64,000 bases of DNA. Origin: Megaustenia siamemsis (lineage: Eukaryota > Mollusca > Gastropoda > Stylommatophora > Ariophantidae). The stretch is from positions 23,618,147 through 23,682,146 of the forward strand of contig JAVIAB010000049.1 in assembly GCA_032433765.1 (NCBI GenBank). The letters are read 5' to 3'. Below, one piece after another: positions 1-10,805 of this stretch. The position numbers were made by a program, and so were the translations under genes. How positions within the stretch are numbered: position 1 is the stretch's first letter; each line of letters starts with the position of its first letter. The notes under the pieces are model-generated. The model was not told the DNA's origin. It worked only from the letters and a program-made list of their open reading frames with translations, and did not search any database.

Positions 1-122
1 GCTACCTCCTTGTACATGATCTTCTTCCCATCCAAATAATAACAGGAGCTGTTGTCTTTGAATGCCATCCTGGACACTACAAATTGTGAGTCGGGTATTA
101 CTGTATAGTCATCATCACCATC
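1..122 (-). CDS. SMC4: SMC4 exon 4, cut by window edge
   Basis: Reading left on the minus strand from 122, the frame gives DGDDDYTVIPDSQFVVSR, then MAFKDNSSCYYLDGKKIMYK and EV, before the window ends. This matches the SMC4 segment downstream of FQKIID, which in the family reads GDDYEVIP-S-F-VSR-A-(R/K)DN-S-Y. The acceptor TGTCACAG| is at 123-124, with a T-rich tract upstream (plus-strand A run at 143-150). The exon continues beyond position 1; 122 nt are visible, ending after two bases of a codon. Confidence 0.93.
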
Positions 123-189
123 CTGTGACATTATCAACAGATAAAAAAAATAATCAGGTTTTAATTAGTTCAAATCACACGTGCGCTGC

Positions 190-2036
190 CGGGGCCCGAA
201 AGGGGAGTAAAGAATAGCAGCGCTGTACCCTACTAGGCATGTTCGTAAGAGGCGAAAAATGAGGGTTGGGCATGGGACTGGCTATCCCATACTGTGAAAA
301 AAAAATAAGCTGAAAAAAATTCACAAACATGGACAAGTCAAAGAGAGAAATAGTAAATCCGCCATCCAGGAAAAAGAAGGGCTCTCTGTCTAAGAAACAT
401 ATGACGCAAGCCGGAGAAATCCGTAAGGAGTCAGAGTTGCCGACTCCCCCTTTGTCTACCAGGAAATCCTCCAGAATTGGCACCTGGAATGTACGTACCC
501 TAAACGAACAGGGAAAAGCTGCTCAGGTAGCAGCAGAAATGACAAACTACAAGATAGATATTCTGGGAATGTGTGAAACAAGATGGCTGGGAACCGAAAG
601 AATAAAATTAAATACAGGAGAGATGATTTTATCATCAGGACACCAGGAACCTGGAGCACAACATAGCGAAGGGGTAGCTATAATGATATCAAGGAATGCA
701 CAGAAGACACTAATAGAATGGGAAGCAGTAGGACCAAGACTAATGAGAGCAACATTTAAAATAACCAAAAACAAAATAAAATTACACATTATCCAATGCT
801 ATGTACCAACCAACAACAAGGATGATAGATGGTTTCTATAAAAAGCTACAATGTCAGATGTGTGCAAGACGAGCCAAGGATATTATAATCTTGATGGGAG
901 ACCTAAATGCTAAAGTAGGATCAGACAACAGAGGCTTCGAAGAGATTATGGGAAAACATGGACTTGGAGATATAAACAAGAATGGAGAGATATTTGTGAA
1001 TGACTGCGCCCTTAATCAAGTGAGCCTAGGAGGAAACAATATCCCAACATAAAAGAATACACAAAGCTACATGGGTGTCACCAGATCATAGAACGGAAAA
1101 TCAAATTGATCACATATGTATTAATAATAAGTTTAAGTCATCCTTACAGGATGTAAAAGTATATAGAGGGGCAGATGTAGCTTCTGATCATCATCTTCTG
1201 ATAACCAAACTTAAAATTAAACTAAAAAGGTATACTACAACGAATAAGGGTAGAAAGTATTTCAATGTAGGGTTTCTTAAAGAAGAAAGAATTAAAGATA
1301 AATTCGCAGTCACAATATCAAACAAATACCAAGTCCTCCAACAACTAGAAAATACAATAAATATAGAAGATCATTGGAAACAGGTAAAAGATATCTGGAA
1401 AGAGACATGTGAAGAAACATTGGGGAAAAGAGAACACCAGAATAAGGCATGGATGACAGCAGAGACCCTGGATAAAATTAAAGAAAGAAAGAACAAGCAA
1501 GCAGACATAAATAAAAGCAAAATGAGAAGTAATAAAGCCAAGACACAGGAAGCTTACACAGAGGTGAACAAAGAAGTGAGAAGATGCATTAAAAGGGATA
1601 AGAGGAAATATATAGATGAACTAGCTAAAGAGGCAGAAGAAGCAGCAAATAAAGGGAATATGAAAGAACTGTACAACAGCACAAAGAAATTAAGGGGAAA
1701 ATACAAACAGATCAACGCCTTTATTAAAGATAAGAAAGGAAATCTGCTTAGTAATATAAGGGAACAAATGGAGAGATGGAAAGAGCATTTTGAAGAACTT
1801 TTGAACAGACCCAGCTCAAATAATCCTCCAGATATACTACCAGCAGAAGAAGAGTTACACGTTAACTGTGGAAAACCAAATAAAGAAGAAATAATGAAAG
1901 CCATCAAACTATTAAAAGATGGTAAAGCCACAGGACCAGATGAAATTCCTTCGGAAGCCATCAAAGCAGATATTAACACCTCTACCAAGATGTTACATAA
2001 TCTATTAGATAAAATTTGGGAGTTGTGTAGAGTTGT
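190..2036 (+). pseudogene. LINE family A (RTE-like): leader, endonuclease, start of RT
   Basis: A broken RTE/BovB-type non-LTR retrotransposon. The leader starts at about 190 with GGGGCCCGAAAGGGGAGTAA and recurs at 47395, so this copy keeps its 5' end. Coding starts at the ATG at 329. An APE-like endonuclease follows: GTWNVRTL, CETRW, then after a frame change near 838 MGDLNAKVG, then after another break near 1050 NQIDHICI and SDHHLL. A Lys/Glu-rich linker leads to LLKDGKATGPDEIPSEAIKA, the first RT block. The copy stops near 2036, before the RT palm. It lies in SMC4 intron 3, opposite to the gene. Confidence 0.85.
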
Positions 2037-2385
2037 CTCTCTCATAGGTGGTCTGGCCTTCGGAGTTCTTAAGCATCATCTGCCTGTTTGATAGAGGACT
2101 GAAAGAGAAGAAAAGACAGAGAAGCATTTAACCCATGAAGTGGGGATGGATTAGTCCAGACCAGAGCATGTACCACTCGCTGGTGGGTTCTGCGTCTTCA
2201 CTTAAAGGGCTCCATCTACTCCTGGCTCTTTTGTCTGGCCCCTCACCAAGGACATTTCCAGTTTGGGTGACCCTGCCAGGGGCTAAGCTCCTGCTGGCTC
2301 AGCTCCTTGGATCCCGGGAGCCCACAAGCCCTCCAACCACAAGGTGAGCCTAATGTGAGATGGATACCTCCAACTATCAAGGAGG
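2037..2385. other. Unassigned sequence between two LINE pieces
   Basis: Follows the truncated family A RT. It is GC-richer than its surroundings at 2190-2345 and has short open frames without recognisable domains. It probably belongs to the RNase H LINE whose zinc knuckle starts at 2386, but coding homology cannot be shown by eye. Confidence 0.4.
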
Positions 2386-2700
2386 GATCAAGTCATCATA
2401 CTTCGCCTATGCAATGGCCACAACAGAATGCTAAACAACATGTTCACCAAACTCAAAATAGGAACTACAAGCCAATGTCACTGTACCCTGGATAACATGA
2501 CAACTAAACATATTCTACAGCACTGCCCCAGCACACAGGCCTGAGGAGAACAATGCGGCCCACACCCACCTCCATGAAAGAGAAAATCTATAGGGCAACC
2601 GAATCACTGAAACAAACAGCAGCCTTCATAATAGAGTCCAGAGTCCTAGTCTGAATGAGCCATGATCACTGAAGAAGAAGACTTCTTGGAGGCTTCTGAG
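2386..2700 (+). pseudogene. 3' end of an RNase H-bearing LINE (zinc knuckle)
   Basis: Translation gives LRLCNGHNRMLNNMFTKLKI and then CHCTLDNMTTKHILQHC, a CxC...HxxxxC knuckle found at the C-terminus of Jockey/I-group LINE polyproteins (the LRTGHNRL...KIG...C-C...EHLLQ-C pattern). A one-base frame change occurs near 2540. After it the frame reads through SLKQTAAFIIESRVLV to a stop. Only the last part of the element is present. It is in SMC4 intron 3. Confidence 0.75.
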
Positions 2701-2791
2701 GAAACGTTGTGGTAGTTTGTCTTGTCCTTGTGTTAGTCTAACTGCTCATGGCAATTTCTGTTTAATTTATAAAGTGAAACTTTGTAAATGT

Positions 2792-3704
2792 TTAACTATA
2801 GAAACATCATAACTACAGAAACATCATAACTATAAAAACATCATAACTATAGAAACATCTAACTACAGAAATATCATAACTATAAAAACATCATAACTAT
2901 AGAAACATCTAACTACAGAAACATCATAACTACAGAAACATCATAACTACAGAAACATCATAACTATAAAAACATCATAACTATAGAAACATCATAACTA
3001 CAGAAACATCATAACTACAGAAACATCATAACTACAGAAACATCATAACTATAGAAACATCATAACTATAGAAACATCATAACTATAGAAACATCATAAC
3101 TACAGAAACATCATAACTACAGAAACATCATAACTACAGAAACATCATAACTACAGAAACATCATAACTATAAAAACATCATAACTATAGAAACATCTAA
3201 CTACAGAAACATCATAACTACAGAAACATCATAACTACAGAAACATCATAACTATAGAAACATCATAACTACAGAAACATCATAACTATAGAAACATCAT
3301 AACTACAGAAACATCATAACTACAGAAACATCATAACTACAGAAACATCATAACTATAAAAACATCATAACTATAGAAACATCTAACTACAGAAATATCA
3401 TAACTACAGAAACATCATAACTACAGAAACATCATAACTATAGAAACATCATAACTATAGAAACATCATAACTATAAAAACATCATAACTATAAAAACAT
3501 CATAACTACAGAAACATCATAACTACAGAAACATCATAACTACAGAAACATCATAACTATAGAAACATCATAACTATAGAAACATCATAACTACAGAAAC
3601 ATCATAACTACAGAAACATCATAACTACAGAAACATCGTAACTATAGAAACATCATAACTACAGAAACATCATAACTACAGAAATATCATAACTATAAAA
3701 ATAT
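2792..3704. repeat. 17-bp minisatellite, about 53 copies
   Basis: Head-to-tail units of the form ATAACTACAGAAACATC, alternating with TATAGAAACATC and TATAAAAACATC variants. A few units are 2-3 bases shorter. The array lies in SMC4 intron 3 and ends directly against repeat R1. Confidence 0.97.
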
Positions 3705-3842
3705 GATCTGCAGCAAATCCAATGAATACTACAGAGTAAGAATACGTACACAATTTCACATTGATGAGGCTTATTATATCAGATGTGCCAGCTGCATATC
3801 TACGTAGCACAACTCAAACAGGTATTATTTGAACACTCCTCG
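3705..3842 (+). repeat. Interspersed repeat R1, copy 1
   Basis: About 138 bp starting GATCTGCAGCAAATCCAAT and ending near GGTATTATTTGAACA. It matches 13078-13215 at most positions in the same orientation. Each copy directly follows a tandem array (17-bp satellite here, TA tract at 13 kb). No coding capacity; class unknown. Confidence 0.75.
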
Positions 3843-3872
3843 CGCGCGCACGTGTGTGTTTGTTTGTTTTTG

Positions 3873-4182
3873 GGAGGCCCCGGTATTACTGCAAACGAAT
3901 TAAAATCCATAGTTGCTCAACCGCCCGTGCCAGCGTAATCATCCGAATCTCATCTCCCAACCAAAGAAAGGTAACTGTAGTCCCCACCATAGCAGTCTCA
4001 GCACACGCCAAAAGACATAAGGTGAAACCGTGCAGAAAGTGAATACAGTCAACTGTTCCCTGTCATACAATATCATCATTCATCGTAAACAATTGGAATA
4101 TCGAAAAATGATGAAAACAGATGAGACACACAGCTCACGGTATGCACAGAGCACTTAACTCAGTAGATGCTGCAACAAACCG
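3873..4182 (+). repeat. Interspersed repeat R2, copy 1
   Basis: About 310 bp, from GAGGCCCCGGTATTACTGC to the segment around CTCAGTAGATGCTGC. The reverse complement is present at 51883-52198 with many substitutions and small indels. No recognisable coding. It is followed by a TA microsatellite at 4186-4216. Confidence 0.7.
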
Positions 4183-4287
4183 GAATATATATATATATAT
4201 ATATACACGTATATATAACCGCTAGAAAACAGCCGCTCCTCTAGTGCCTTTTAAACATCAATCTTTGTTACAAATAATCTACTTTAA

Positions 4288-5033
4288 CATCATCATCATT
4301 GAGTGCTTTATCTGCATCGAAGGTTGGCTACCATGGAGCGCCATTCCACTGTCTCTTGCTTTGATGGTGCAAGTTTTCATAGGCTGACTTGTCCATCTTT
4401 TGATGTTACTCGTCCATGTTAGTCTTGCTCTGCCTGTTTTACCTTGTATTTTCCCTTCCAATATTAATATTATTAGGCTGTTGTGTCTTTTAACATGCCT
4501 CAAAAATGTCATGTCTTGTTCTAATTGTGTATAGTAGTTCTCTTTTCATTTTTAATTGTTTTAAAAGTCATCATTTGTTTTCTTTTCCTTCCATCCAATT
4601 ATACCTATTCTTCTATAAATTCACATTTCAAAGGCTTCAATTTTCTGTTCTGTTTTCTTTTCTAATGTCCATGTTTCTGCACTATACAGTAATATTGAAA
4701 AGATATAACATTTTGCTATTCTTAGTTTTTGCTCTGGTGCTATTTGTTTTGATCTTAGTATATTTCTCATGGCATTAATATTGCTTTTTGTCATTCCTAT
4801 TCTTTTGATTATTTCAGTTTTTACATTTCCCATCACTGGTTATAGTATGTCCAAGGTAGTTATAGTTCTGAACTGTCTCCAGGTCTATTCCTTCAACTTT
4901 GAATTTATTTGTAGGTTTTGAGTATTATCTTTGTTTATGATCATAGTTTTACTCTTTTTGATATTCGTATCTAATCCATATTTTTTGCTTGTCATGTTTA
5001 CTTCATTTAAGTAATTGTTGTAGATCTATAACA
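4288..5033 (-). pseudogene. LINE family C 3' part (minus)
   Basis: The (CATCAT)n tail is at 4288-4300. The minus strand then encodes, in broken frames, the family C terminus (FLRHVKRHNSL, EGKIQGKTGRARLTWTSNIK RW-type block, ending near GSQPSMQ) and upstream IAKCYIFSILLYSAETWTLE, the region after the RT palm. The copy is truncated near 5033. RTE-like by comparison with the longer copy at 49726-51128. Confidence 0.8.
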
Positions 5034-5399
5034 CCATTCAACAAAATACTAATTTTCTTAGATAACTTGATTGCCCATAACTAATTTGTGTTCACATTTA
5101 GATTCACCCTCAAATTTCACATAAATATGTGAAGTTTCAAGTTGAAGTCTACTCCGGTATACATTAAAAAAATTTACATGGGTTTATATAGCGTTTTACG
5201 GGATTATGTCATTGAAAAATAATTTTTTTAAAAACTATAATACCAAATGGTCCTTAATTTGGATGACATCTGAACACTTGCTCATGAAAACATGTGCCTT
5301 AGTTTTATGCAGACATGACTTTAAATACAGAATTCTATCCTGAAAAGTTTGTCTAGTCCCCCCCACTCCCAGAAAAAATACACAATGACTATATGTTTT

Positions 5400-5775
5400 A
5401 AAATTAGAGAAATGGCCAATCAACCACTGATATCTTCAGTAATAAAGAAAAGACGATGGTCATATGTTGGACATGTGATGAGAAGAGATAATAACCGATT
5501 AGCAAAGCAAGCCCTCATGTGGGAAACAACAGGTAAGAGAAAAAGAGGAAGACCCAGAGAGACGCTGAGAAGAACATTGATGAGAGAGGCAATAGCAGCA
5601 GGAATCGGCTCCCTCAATGAGATAGAGCTGCTTGCACAGAACAGAGACAAATGGCGAGATTTGATAAAATATCTTTAAAAGAAAACTGCTAGAACAAAAA
5701 TTCAGATGATGGAGTATCTTGGTCTACGCCCTATGGGCCGGCTACGACTCGAAAGGCCAATAGATAGATAGATAT
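5400..5775 (+). pseudogene. LINE family D 3' end (plus)
   Basis: Encodes EMANQPLISSVIKKRRWSYV, then GHVMRRDNN, RKRGRPRETLRRTLMREA and NRDKWRDLIKYL, followed by a stop at about 5676. The same C-terminus ends the long copy at 25830-28169. After the stop come the motif CCTATGGGCCGGCTACGACT and a GATA microsatellite tail (5760-5773). Inserted in SMC4 intron 3, 5' truncated. Confidence 0.85.
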
Positions 5776-5785
5776 ATGTTTTATA

Positions 5786-6005
5786 TTATAAACTGAGAGT
5801 ATTACACAACAGACCCTTTTTTGGAATCTCTAGGGAAAAAAACAAAGAGGAAGACCAAGGAATTCTTGGAGAAGACATAGAAACAGAGATGAAGATAATG
5901 GGGAAGACATGGAATGATCTTAAAAGAATGGCAAGAAACAGAACGGCTTGGAAAGTGTTTGTTGAAGACCTATGCTCCACAGGGAGCTGAAAGAAGAAGA
6001 ACATA
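5786..6005 (+). pseudogene. LINE family A 3' terminus
   Basis: Reads through a broken RGRPRN-SWRRDIET-type block to MGKTWNDLKRMARNRTAWK and then VFVEDLCSTGS and a stop. This is the usual end of this RTE-like family. The last codons (AAAGTGTTTGTTGAAGACC onward) are identical in layout to the 38-bp satellite monomer at 44.2-45.6 kb. Confidence 0.8.
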
Positions 6006-6729
6006 TATTTTATCTTACGATCCGCCTAATTCACAACATTTAATCTCTCTTATTAACATTGTGAACATATGTATTTGTTTATACAGAAATACAATTTCAT
6101 AATTTCTGCTGAGTAAAATTGAGAGTCACAATTTTTTTTACCGTTTCATTTTTGAGAAATTTGTCTTGGAAGTTAAATAATATTTTTGTTCTTACGTTAC
6201 CTGTAAAAATTAATCATAAACGCTGGCCTATTAGGATGGCAAATTTGTGAGATGAACTGAAACAATAGACATCGCACAATGTCAGTGGCACTACATAAAC
6301 AAAAACTATAACAGGAAAAGATAATGAAAGCTGAGTAGACAGCAATCCTGTATGCATTGGAATTTTTATCAGAGGAAGGGCTTCATTTACATCATTTTAG
6401 GGTCTCATTTGCATCACTGTGACTTGAGGTTATTTCAGCTAAAGAACATGTCTCGAACAGGCAAGGGATATATGACTAATCATTCATGTGTCCATATACT
6501 CTGGTGTTACTTGAAAGACATATTGAGGCTATGAGTTTTGTTACTGAAATCTATTTGTGGGACGCTGACATCTCATTGGCCCAATGCATAATACCATAAA
6601 GTTTTAATGATTTATTGCCATAACCAGGCATAACTTCAAGGGCGCGTTGATGACCTAGATTTGACTCACATGTTAATTTTGGCCCCAATCTGTTTTAAGC
6701 TGAAGAAATGTCAGGGAGGGGACGACGAC
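6006..6729. other. SMC4 intron 3 sequence, nothing recognised
   Basis: AT-rich, no open frame with recognisable domains, no tandem structure. Confidence 0.6.
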
Positions 6730-7035
6730 ACTATTTAAATCAGCAAATGCGTAATTTGACACTTAAATGTGCATATAATTTTTCAATAATTGATGTAGAA
6801 ACATAAACAACGTATCATATTTTTGCTCTCACCAAGGGTTATCTAGATATTATATTTCATAATTTTTAAACAATTTTTGAAATTTTTATCAAAGTACCTA
6901 AAATTTATAAAAAGAATATGTTTCTGACACCTTTTATTAAAAATAATTAAAATGTCTTGGTGATCCCCTCCTGCAGAGAGCACGACACAATCCTCAAGTT
7001 CAAAACTGCTGTTTTACTTTTGTTGAGCATCCCAC
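6730..7035 (+). repeat. Intronic direct repeat, copy 1
   Basis: AT-rich segment from TCAGCAAATGCGTAATTTGA to about TTGTTGAGCATC. It matches 8275-8578 in the same orientation, including ATTTATAAAAAGAATATGTT and GATCCCCTCC. The two copies flank SMC4 exon 3. Confidence 0.85.
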
Positions 7036-7267
7036 CACCCATGAGCTTCAAATTAGGAGAGGAACCACCAAGGTTCCTAGTCTGGAGGCCTGCTTCAGGA
7101 TGTGAGACCCATGACCATAAGAGAAATTTGCCTTCGGAGAACAAAGAATTAAACAGTGCTGTCAGAGGGAAAAAAAAGCAATAAATAAACAGATGCGTCA
7201 GAAAACAAAGAATCACTGAGATAACATAATAATAAACAGATCTCATAGAGAACAAACATGGACTGAC

Positions 7268-7462
7268 CCCTGTATCAATAATCTTCTGAAAATGAACGGC
7301 AACAGAGCAGCTGTTCAAGTCCTGGTGCTTCTCACTGTTGTGAATCAGGACACTAATTTTCTTGGAGCGTATCTTGTTGGCACGGTAACCAAAGACAAAC
7401 AGCATCGAGTCAATGACGTTTGACTTGCCACTTCCATTGGGACCAATAATGGCTGTGAAATT
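7268..7462 (-). CDS. SMC4: SMC4 exon 3 with Walker A motif
   Basis: This exon has 195 nt and 65 codons, in phase 0 at both ends. It encodes NFTAIIGPNGSGKSNVIDSM and then the FVFGYRANKIRSKK block followed by SVLIHNS, ending FQKIIDTG. GPNGSGKS (residues 87-94 of the predicted protein) is the Walker A loop, and K93 and S94 are the expected ATP phosphate and Mg contacts. The acceptor lies after a long T run (plus-strand A run at about 7474-7484, acceptor AG at 7464-7463). The donor is GGG|GTCAGT at 7268/7267, a weaker but acceptable donor. The exon sits between two direct copies of an intronic repeat (6730-7035 and 8275-8578). Confidence 0.96.
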
Positions 7463-7600
7463 CTGTCACAAACAAAAAAAAAAAAAGAACATTTTAAAAA
7501 ATATTTTAAAATTGAAATTAAAATCAACATAGAACCTCTTCTCCCTCTGTACCTGTCCAACAACGATCCCTTTTCACTGCCCAGCTTCAAAAAAGGAACA

Positions 7601-7905
7601 TTAACTATTTCCATACGTTTCGCCGCACTGTGTGCCATGCCGATTTCGGCATCATACATTTCGCCGCATGGTGCGCCACGCTCAATTTGATTACTGTGAA
7701 CGTCATCAAACCATATTCAGTTTACATGTCTTGTATTATCTTGATATTGGTGAAATCTAATACCTCGTTCAATTATCTAAAAATTTATATATAATATGTT
7801 ATATAAATATAAATATGTAGATTGATTCTTAAAACCATGACAAAATTTGCCTCTGAAATCTCTTCCGTTGCGTCGATAAAAAGCTTCTGTACAGATAAGA
7901 GTTAA
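7601..7905. mobile_element. TTAA-flanked MITE, copy 1 (SMC4 intron 2)
   Basis: A 305-bp non-coding element bounded by TTAA at 7601-7604 and 7902-7905. The left end reads CTATTTCCATACG and the right end, read inward on the other strand, CTCTTATCTGTACAG, an imperfect terminal inverted repeat. The cleaner copy at 63040-63311 has CTGTTTCCGTACG against CTCTTTCCGTACG. TTAA target sites are typical of piggyBac-group transposons, so a piggyBac-type non-autonomous element is inferred. The left end carries an extra partial duplication of the TTTCGCCGCA segment. Confidence 0.8.
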
Positions 7906-8125
7906 ATAGGCATTGCTGCATTGTTTACACAACAATCTGTGACCTATATATAATTTGGCGTTCCAAAAACAAAGCTGTGGAGGTCCAAACTAATCAAAGT
8001 CAACCTGACCTTGTTAATTCTCAACCAATATTCTCGAGAAAAAAAAAAACCAAACAAATCATAATGTAAATCTATACTGGCTGGGAAAAAATGAAAAGAA
8101 ATTAATTCTGACATTAATCCTGGCT

Positions 8126-8712
8126 TTGACATTCTTTAACATAAAACAACAAAAGGTCAAGCTATTTGATCATATACACGCCAGGTAGGACTATGATGAC
8201 ATTTCTTCAACTCTTCATTGTTAACCCTCGTATTGATATAAAACAACAAAAGATATTTTTTTTAATGAAGGGTTCTACAAATCAACAAATTGCATAATTT
8301 GACACTTAAACATGCATAATCTATTTTTAATAACTGACGTAGAGACGTGAACTAGGTACCATTGTCTTGCTCTCACCCTGGGCTATATAGATATTATATT
8401 AAATAATTTTTAAACAATTTCAAAGTGCCTAAAATTTATAAAAAGAATATGTTTTTGTGACACTTTTTATTAAAAATAATTAAAATCAAAATGTCTTAGT
8501 GATCCCCTCCCGCAGAATGCACGCCACAATCATCAGGTTGGAAACCACTGTTTACTAGTGTTGAGCATCATGCTGCCATTTGACATTCTTTAATATAAAA
8601 CAACAAACGGTCAAGCTGTCTGATCACATACAAGGCAAGTAGATCTATAATGTCATTTCTTCAACTCTCCATTGTTAATCCTGGTATCAAAAACAACAAA
8701 AGATATTGAAAT
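8126..8712 (+). repeat. Duplicated block inside SMC4 intron 2
   Basis: The segment starting GACATTCTTTAACATAAAAC (8126 to about 8274) recurs at 8579-8712 with substitutions. Between them (8275-8578) lies the second copy of the 6730-7035 repeat. The arrangement is either a tandem duplication or a repeat that landed between duplicated flanks. Confidence 0.8.
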
Positions 8713-8804
8713 AAATGAAGAGTCTACAAATCTCACAACAGAAAGAAGTGAAAGCAAAACAAAGTAAACTCCAGCTCTTTTATAAGAAGATTCAGAAAGC
8801 CTAC

Positions 8805-8947
8805 CTTGTGGAAAGGGCCGAGCTTCTGAACACCCACGTAAGATTTGAAGTTTTCATTGACAATTTGCGTGATCATGAGTCGAGGTCCCATCGTAGCACA
8901 TGCTGTCACCGTCTGCATAGCATCAGGAACCACAACTGGGCCATAGT
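8805..8947 (-). CDS. SMC4: SMC4 exon 2 (RLMI...GPFHK)
   Basis: This 143-nt exon completes a split Asp codon and then encodes 47 residues, YGPVVVPDAMQ through LGPFHK. The block PRLMITQIVNENFKSYVG is the conserved first beta-strand region of the SMC4 ATPase head, just before Walker A. The acceptor is TTCTGACCAG| at 8948 and the donor is CACAAG|GTAGGC at 8805/8804. It ends in phase 0, matching exon 3. No stop or frameshift is visible. Confidence 0.95.
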
Positions 8948-9155
8948 CTGGTCAGAAGAATAAATGAGGTGTTACAGCACAATCTTAGAAAAAAAATTGT
9001 TCAAATAATTTGTACTTAATATTCTATCTTTATCCCATTTCAGGGGTCTATGGGGTTAAAGAACAAAGCAATACGACCAGTGCAGTTAATATTGGAATGG
9101 GCAGTGTAGCGGATATGGGATGCCGCAATGCCATGAAATACTAATTTTATGAATC

Positions 9156-9490
9156 ATCATCATCAAGTGCCATGCCCACTGGCATAGGTGATCATGTCTC
9201 TCCACAACTTTCAATCTAAACAGTTATTTATCCATTTCTGTTGTTACCTTCTGCCAAAGCCATTCTCTTAAGCTGTCTAGTATTTTTTCTCTTTACTTCC
9301 CTCTATCTCTTCATCCCTCAATTTTTCCAGTTGTTACAATATATTCCAGTTGTTCTCTTCTCATTACATGGCCAAAAAATGATTATTTCTTCCTAATATT
9401 GGATATTAGCTCTCTTTTTGCTTTGGCCTCTTTCAGAACGTTTTCATTACTCTTCTTAGCTGTCTATGATATTCTCAACATTCTACTAGA
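9156..9490 (-). pseudogene. LINE family B 3' end (minus)
   Basis: Tail (CATCAT)n at 9156-9165, then on the minus strand the family B terminus: WRDMIT-type codons, a TTGKIEG-type block and FGHVMRR in broken frames. Truncated near 9490. Lies between SMC4 exons 1 and 2 (intron 1). Confidence 0.75.
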
Positions 9491-9629
9491 ATAATCATTA
9501 TGAAGGTTAGATTAGTTTTTATGTCAACCAAAAAAGAAAAAAATATTTATGACCCTACCATGATATACAAATATTTGTAATCACCATTGGTTATATAATG
9601 GGTAAATGTGCGAAGTAAATAATGGTATT

Positions 9630-10325
9630 AAATGGAACAACAATAATTACCTGGAAGATTTCAATTTTGCAGTTGATATAGTGCTCCTATAGTGAGGAAG
9701 GTACTATGCAATCCATTTTTGACAATAGAAACAAGAGAAAGAGTTCTTAAATGTTACGTAGAGCCAGTCTTAACATATGGAAGTGAATTATGGTCAATAG
9801 GACATCAGACAAGAAAATCACTGGAGTCTGTAGAAATGTGGTTTTACAGAAGAATATTGAGAGTACCATGGACAGCTAAGAAGAGTAATGAAGATGTTCT
9901 GAGAGAAGTCAAAACAAAAAGAGAGCTAATTTCCAATATTAGGAAGAAACAATCATCATTTTTTGGCCATGTAATGAGAAGAGAACAACTTGAATATATT
10001 GTAACAACTGGAAAAATTGAGGGATGAAGAGATAGAGGGAAGCAAAGAAGAAAAATAACAGACAGCTTAAGAGAATGGCTTGGCAGAAGGTCAACAACAG
10101 AAATGATAAATAGCTGCCGAGATAGAAAGTTGTGGAGAGACATGATCACCTACGCCAGCAGGCCCGGTACTAGATGATGATGATGCTCCTAAGTGACAAT
10201 ATCAAAAAGATACAAAATATCACAGATACCCTAACATCCACGGATGGCTCTAGCTCCTCTAGGAGGAACCTATGAACATGCAGAGAGTACAATGACGTTG
10301 ACCCACAACATCACTCAATAACTCA
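9630..10325 (+). pseudogene. RT fragment of an RNase H LINE, split by a family B insertion
   Basis: The left part reads YLEDFNFAVDIVLL and the right part (10184 onward) continues SDNIKKIQNI, so together they give the RT palm motif with D replaced (FAVD instead of FADD). The right part ends with CREYNDVDPQ, like the family E terminus ECNDDDPQ, and then CTCAATAACTCAA, the family E 3' end. It is interrupted by the family B copy at 9690-10183. Confidence 0.65.
9690..10183 (+). mobile_element. Family B LINE, 5'-truncated insertion with 8-bp TSD
   Basis: The target duplication TGCTCCTA lies at 9682-9689 and 10184-10191. The insert encodes [20 protein letters not shown], then FYRRILRVPWTAKKSNEDVL, then SSFFGHVMRREQLEYIV, a stop near 10027 and further family B codons. 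It ends in GATGATGA. Removing it rejoins the host RT frame. Confidence 0.85.
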
Positions 10326-10394
10326 AAAGGAGGTGACAAGTTACTTGGCTATCACAATAGGTTGCTTGTTACTTGACTAATTATAAACGGAAGT

Positions 10395-10645
10395 CGCAGA
10401 TTCATTCATTCATTGAGTGCCGTCTCCGCATCGAAGGTTGGTTACCATGGAGACGCATTCCACTCTGTCTCTTGCTTTGATGGTGCAGGTTGTCATAGGC
10501 TGACTTGTCCATCTTTTAATGTTACTCGTGCCATGTTAGTCTTGGACTGCCTCTGTCTCTTTTACCTTGCATTTTCCCTTCCAAAATTACTTTTAGCAGT
10601 GCTGTTAAATTTTAATATGCCCCAAAAAATTTCACAAATTACTTA
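10395..10645 (-). pseudogene. Family C LINE tail (minus)
   Basis: CATTCATTCATTGAGTGCCG at 10395 is the tail. The minus strand then carries the family C terminus (WRSMVANLRCGD-like, TIKARD-like and GRPRLTW-like codons in broken frames). About 250 bp, in SMC4 intron 1. Confidence 0.7.
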
Positions 10646-10805
10646 ATTATAAAATGAGGTCACAGGTTTCTTAACTATTATAAAAAGCAGGTCACCTTTT
10701 ACTTACAAAAGTGGGTCACGACTTAAGAAAGTTCTAGAAACAACGTTTTAACCTCCAATTTTTGTTTTAGACATATTTAGACACCAACACAGGATATGTT
10801 AATAC

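Noticed and set aside
1075..2091. A 338-codon frame as a host gene
   Set aside because: It contains the RTE endonuclease SDHHLL motif, linker and the GKATGPDEIP RT block, so it is LINE coding.
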